NCBI GenBank assembly: GCA_000431075.1 | Contig: HF986896.1 | Coordinates: forward strand, 1-14,445 | Source of the DNA: Firmicutes bacterium CAG:555 | GTDB taxonomy: Bacteria > Bacillota > Clostridia > Oscillospirales > Oscillospiraceae | Direction of reading: 5' to 3' | DNA length: 14,445 bases | Shown here: piece after piece, positions 13,340 to 14,445 of the stretch | How positions within the stretch are numbered: position 1 is the stretch's first letter | How the letters are laid out: the number at the start of each line of letters is the position of its first letter | Translations under genes and position numbers: made by a program | The notes under the pieces: generated by a model | What the model was told of the DNA's origin: nothing | The model's input: only the letters and a program-made list of their open reading frames with translations | Database searches by the model: none

Positions 13340-14128
13340 CTATAAAATTATTTCCGCTGCACACAGAACGCAGCAGATAAATATTGCAAAATAAGAACCG
13401 AGAGCCATAGCACCGTTTTTTCTGTGAGTGCGGTATTTTTCACCCCGATACCCACGAGCCTCCATCGCCATGGCAAGCTCGTCGGCCTTTTTGAACGCCG
13501 ACAAAAAAATCGGAACTATGAGCGGCAGCATTGCGGCGGCTCGCTCGTGCAGTTTGCGACTTTCAAATCTGGCGCCTCTGGCTATCTGTGCTTTTTTGAC
13601 GGTGTCGGCTTCCTGCAAAAGCGTAGGTATAAACTGAATGGCAACGGAAATTATCATGGCTATCTCGTCCGCAGGAAGCCCGACTAATTTCAGCGGCTTT
13701 AACAGTGACTGTATTGCGTGCGTCGTTTCAAGCGGCGGGGTAACGAGTGTAAAAACATTTGCCATAAGCAAAATGACGATGACCCTGAACACAACATTAA
13801 AGCCCTGTACCATGCCGTCTTTTGAAAGGCTTATGATCCACCAGCTCCAAATGGCGTTTTCGCTTGAGAAAAACAGCGCATTCATGATGAATATCAAAAC
13901 AAAAAACCAAAACATACGCTTTACCGAACCGATAGCGGTCGAAAGCGGAAGCTTTGAAATTATGATAAGTGCAGCCGTAAAGGCGAGTACTAAAGCGTAG
14001 CCGATGACACTATGCGCCAGTATCACAACGGCGATGAGCACGATAAAGCAAATGAGCTTTGCCCTTGCATCCAATCTGTGCAATACGCTGTTTCCCGGGA
14101 TAAACTGCCCCGTCATGCGCTCATTCAT
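13340..14128 (-). CDS. ecfT: ECF transporter transmembrane (T) component EcfT
   Basis: 262-aa membrane protein coupling the ATPases to the S component (CbiQ/EcfT family). The N-terminus QFIPGNSVLHRLDARAKL is the family's usual opening. Four or more hydrophobic helices follow, then the two Ala-Arg-Gly coupling motifs in KKAQIARGARF (ARG at about 183-185) and AMAMEARGYRG (about 224-226), which insert into the ATPase pair. ATG at 14128 is preferred: it overlaps the EcfA stop by 8 nt (ATGAATGA) with AAGGA about 11 nt upstream. A GTG at 14137 or an ATG four codons further in are alternatives. Confidence 0.93.
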   Translation of the reverse strand: MNERMTGQFIPGNSVLHRLDARAKLICFIVLIAVVILAHSVIGYALVLAFTAALIIISKLPLSTAIGSVKRMFWFFVLIFIMNALFFSSENAIWSWWIISLSKDGMVQGFNVVFRVIVILLMANVFTLVTPPLETTHAIQSLLKPLKLVGLPADEIAMIISVAIQFIPTLLQEADTVKKAQIARGARFESRKLHERAAAMLPLIVPIFLSAFKKADELAMAMEARGYRGEKYRTHRKNGAMALGSYFAIFICCVLCAAEIIL

Positions 14129-14445
14129 CGCTGCCACCGTCCTTCAAAATGCCGTAAACGGCGGAAAACAGCTCGTCGTAGGTGCAAGCGGCGGGGCTGA
14201 TATCAAATCCCTTTTCCGTCAGCATCAATCCCAACTCACGGCTGCGGCTGACGCCCAGATGCAGCGCACGCATTTTGTCTGCATCGGCAAAAAGCTCCTG
14301 CGGCGTACCGTCGGCGGCAAGCTCGCCGTTATCTAAAACTATTATGCGGCGGGCGTATTCGGCTATGCAGTCGGCGTTGTGCGATATCATTACTATCGTC
14401 ATACCTTCGGCATTCAATCCGGTCACGAGATTCAGAAATGCCGCT
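14121..14445 (-). CDS. ECF transporter ATP-binding subunit EcfA, C-terminal part (cut by window edge)
   Basis: The frame runs off the right edge, so only the last about 107 residues are visible. They start after Walker B and contain the switch His in TIVMISHNADCIAEYARR, then IIVLDNGELAADGTPQELF, as in EcfA/CbiO proteins, and a C-terminal tail (RELGLMLTEKGFDISPAACTYDELF) typical of ECF ATPases. Position directly before ecfT fits. Walker A, the signature motif and Walker B lie outside the window, and whether a second EcfA precedes it cannot be seen. Confidence 0.9.
   Translation of the reverse strand, partial: AAFLNLVTGLNAEGMTIVMISHNADCIAEYARRIIVLDNGELAADGTPQELFADADKMRALHLGVSRSRELGLMLTEKGFDISPAACTYDELFSAVYGILKDGGSDE

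Noticed and set aside
1..14445. CRISPR arrays, tRNA or rRNA genes, prophage genes, toxin-antitoxin pairs
   Set aside because: No direct-repeat arrays, cloverleaf-like segments or recognisable phage or toxin proteins were seen on reading. Small RNAs in the short intergenic regions cannot be excluded by eye.

Overview
The window looks like a chromosomal piece of an anaerobic, Gram-positive gut-type clostridium, probably Oscillospiraceae/Ruminococcaceae. The clues are AGGAGG-type ribosome sites, sigma-A-type promoters, moderate GC coding DNA with AT-rich intergenic DNA, clostridial lipoproteins, an ECF vitamin-type transporter and a trimeric NAD-linked [FeFe]-hydrogenase. The family placement is an inference; no rRNA or marker gene is present.

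Layout, left to right. 1-440: a terminator from an upstream gene, a promoter-like sequence, a 36-codon relic of an IS200/IS605 Y1 transposase, a doubtful 60-aa ORF and a bidirectional terminator. 444-2040 (minus): ilvA (threonine ammonia-lyase with an ACT domain) followed by ridA, a classic enzyme/clean-up pair, since RidA hydrolyses the enamine/imine that IlvA releases. 2199-2387 (minus): a 62-aa small protein of a clostridial type with no known function. 2462-4570 (minus): a 702-aa lipoprotein with DUF4163/DUF3298-like and FG-GAP-like parts, closed by a strong terminator. 4756-8796 (minus): hydC-hydB-hydA, a complete A3-type [FeFe]-hydrogenase operon with its own promoter and terminator. NAD(H) and FMN are handled by HydB, a [2Fe-2S] relay by HydC, and the H-cluster sits in HydA. 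Maturation genes (hydE, hydF, hydG) are not here.

8797-9185 is a 389-bp divergent control region. Rightward from it, a near-perfect promoter with a CRP-geometry palindrome drives a Crp/Fnr-type regulator, a lipoprotein solute-binding protein, a permease and a compact ATPase (9186-12171), tightly packed or overlapping: a NitT/TauT-type ABC importer of unknown substrate under its own regulator. This run converges on a leftward ECF operon (12192-14445): the end of an EcfA ATPase cut by the window edge, EcfT, an S component of unknown substrate, and a SAM methyltransferase that probably shares the same pathway. The two runs share one 18-bp hairpin terminator.

The most interesting parts are the divergent hydrogenase / Crp-ABC transporter locus with its palindromes, and the ECF transporter plus methyltransferase operon. 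Neither proves a new system. Both are unassigned transport functions with readable regulatory context.
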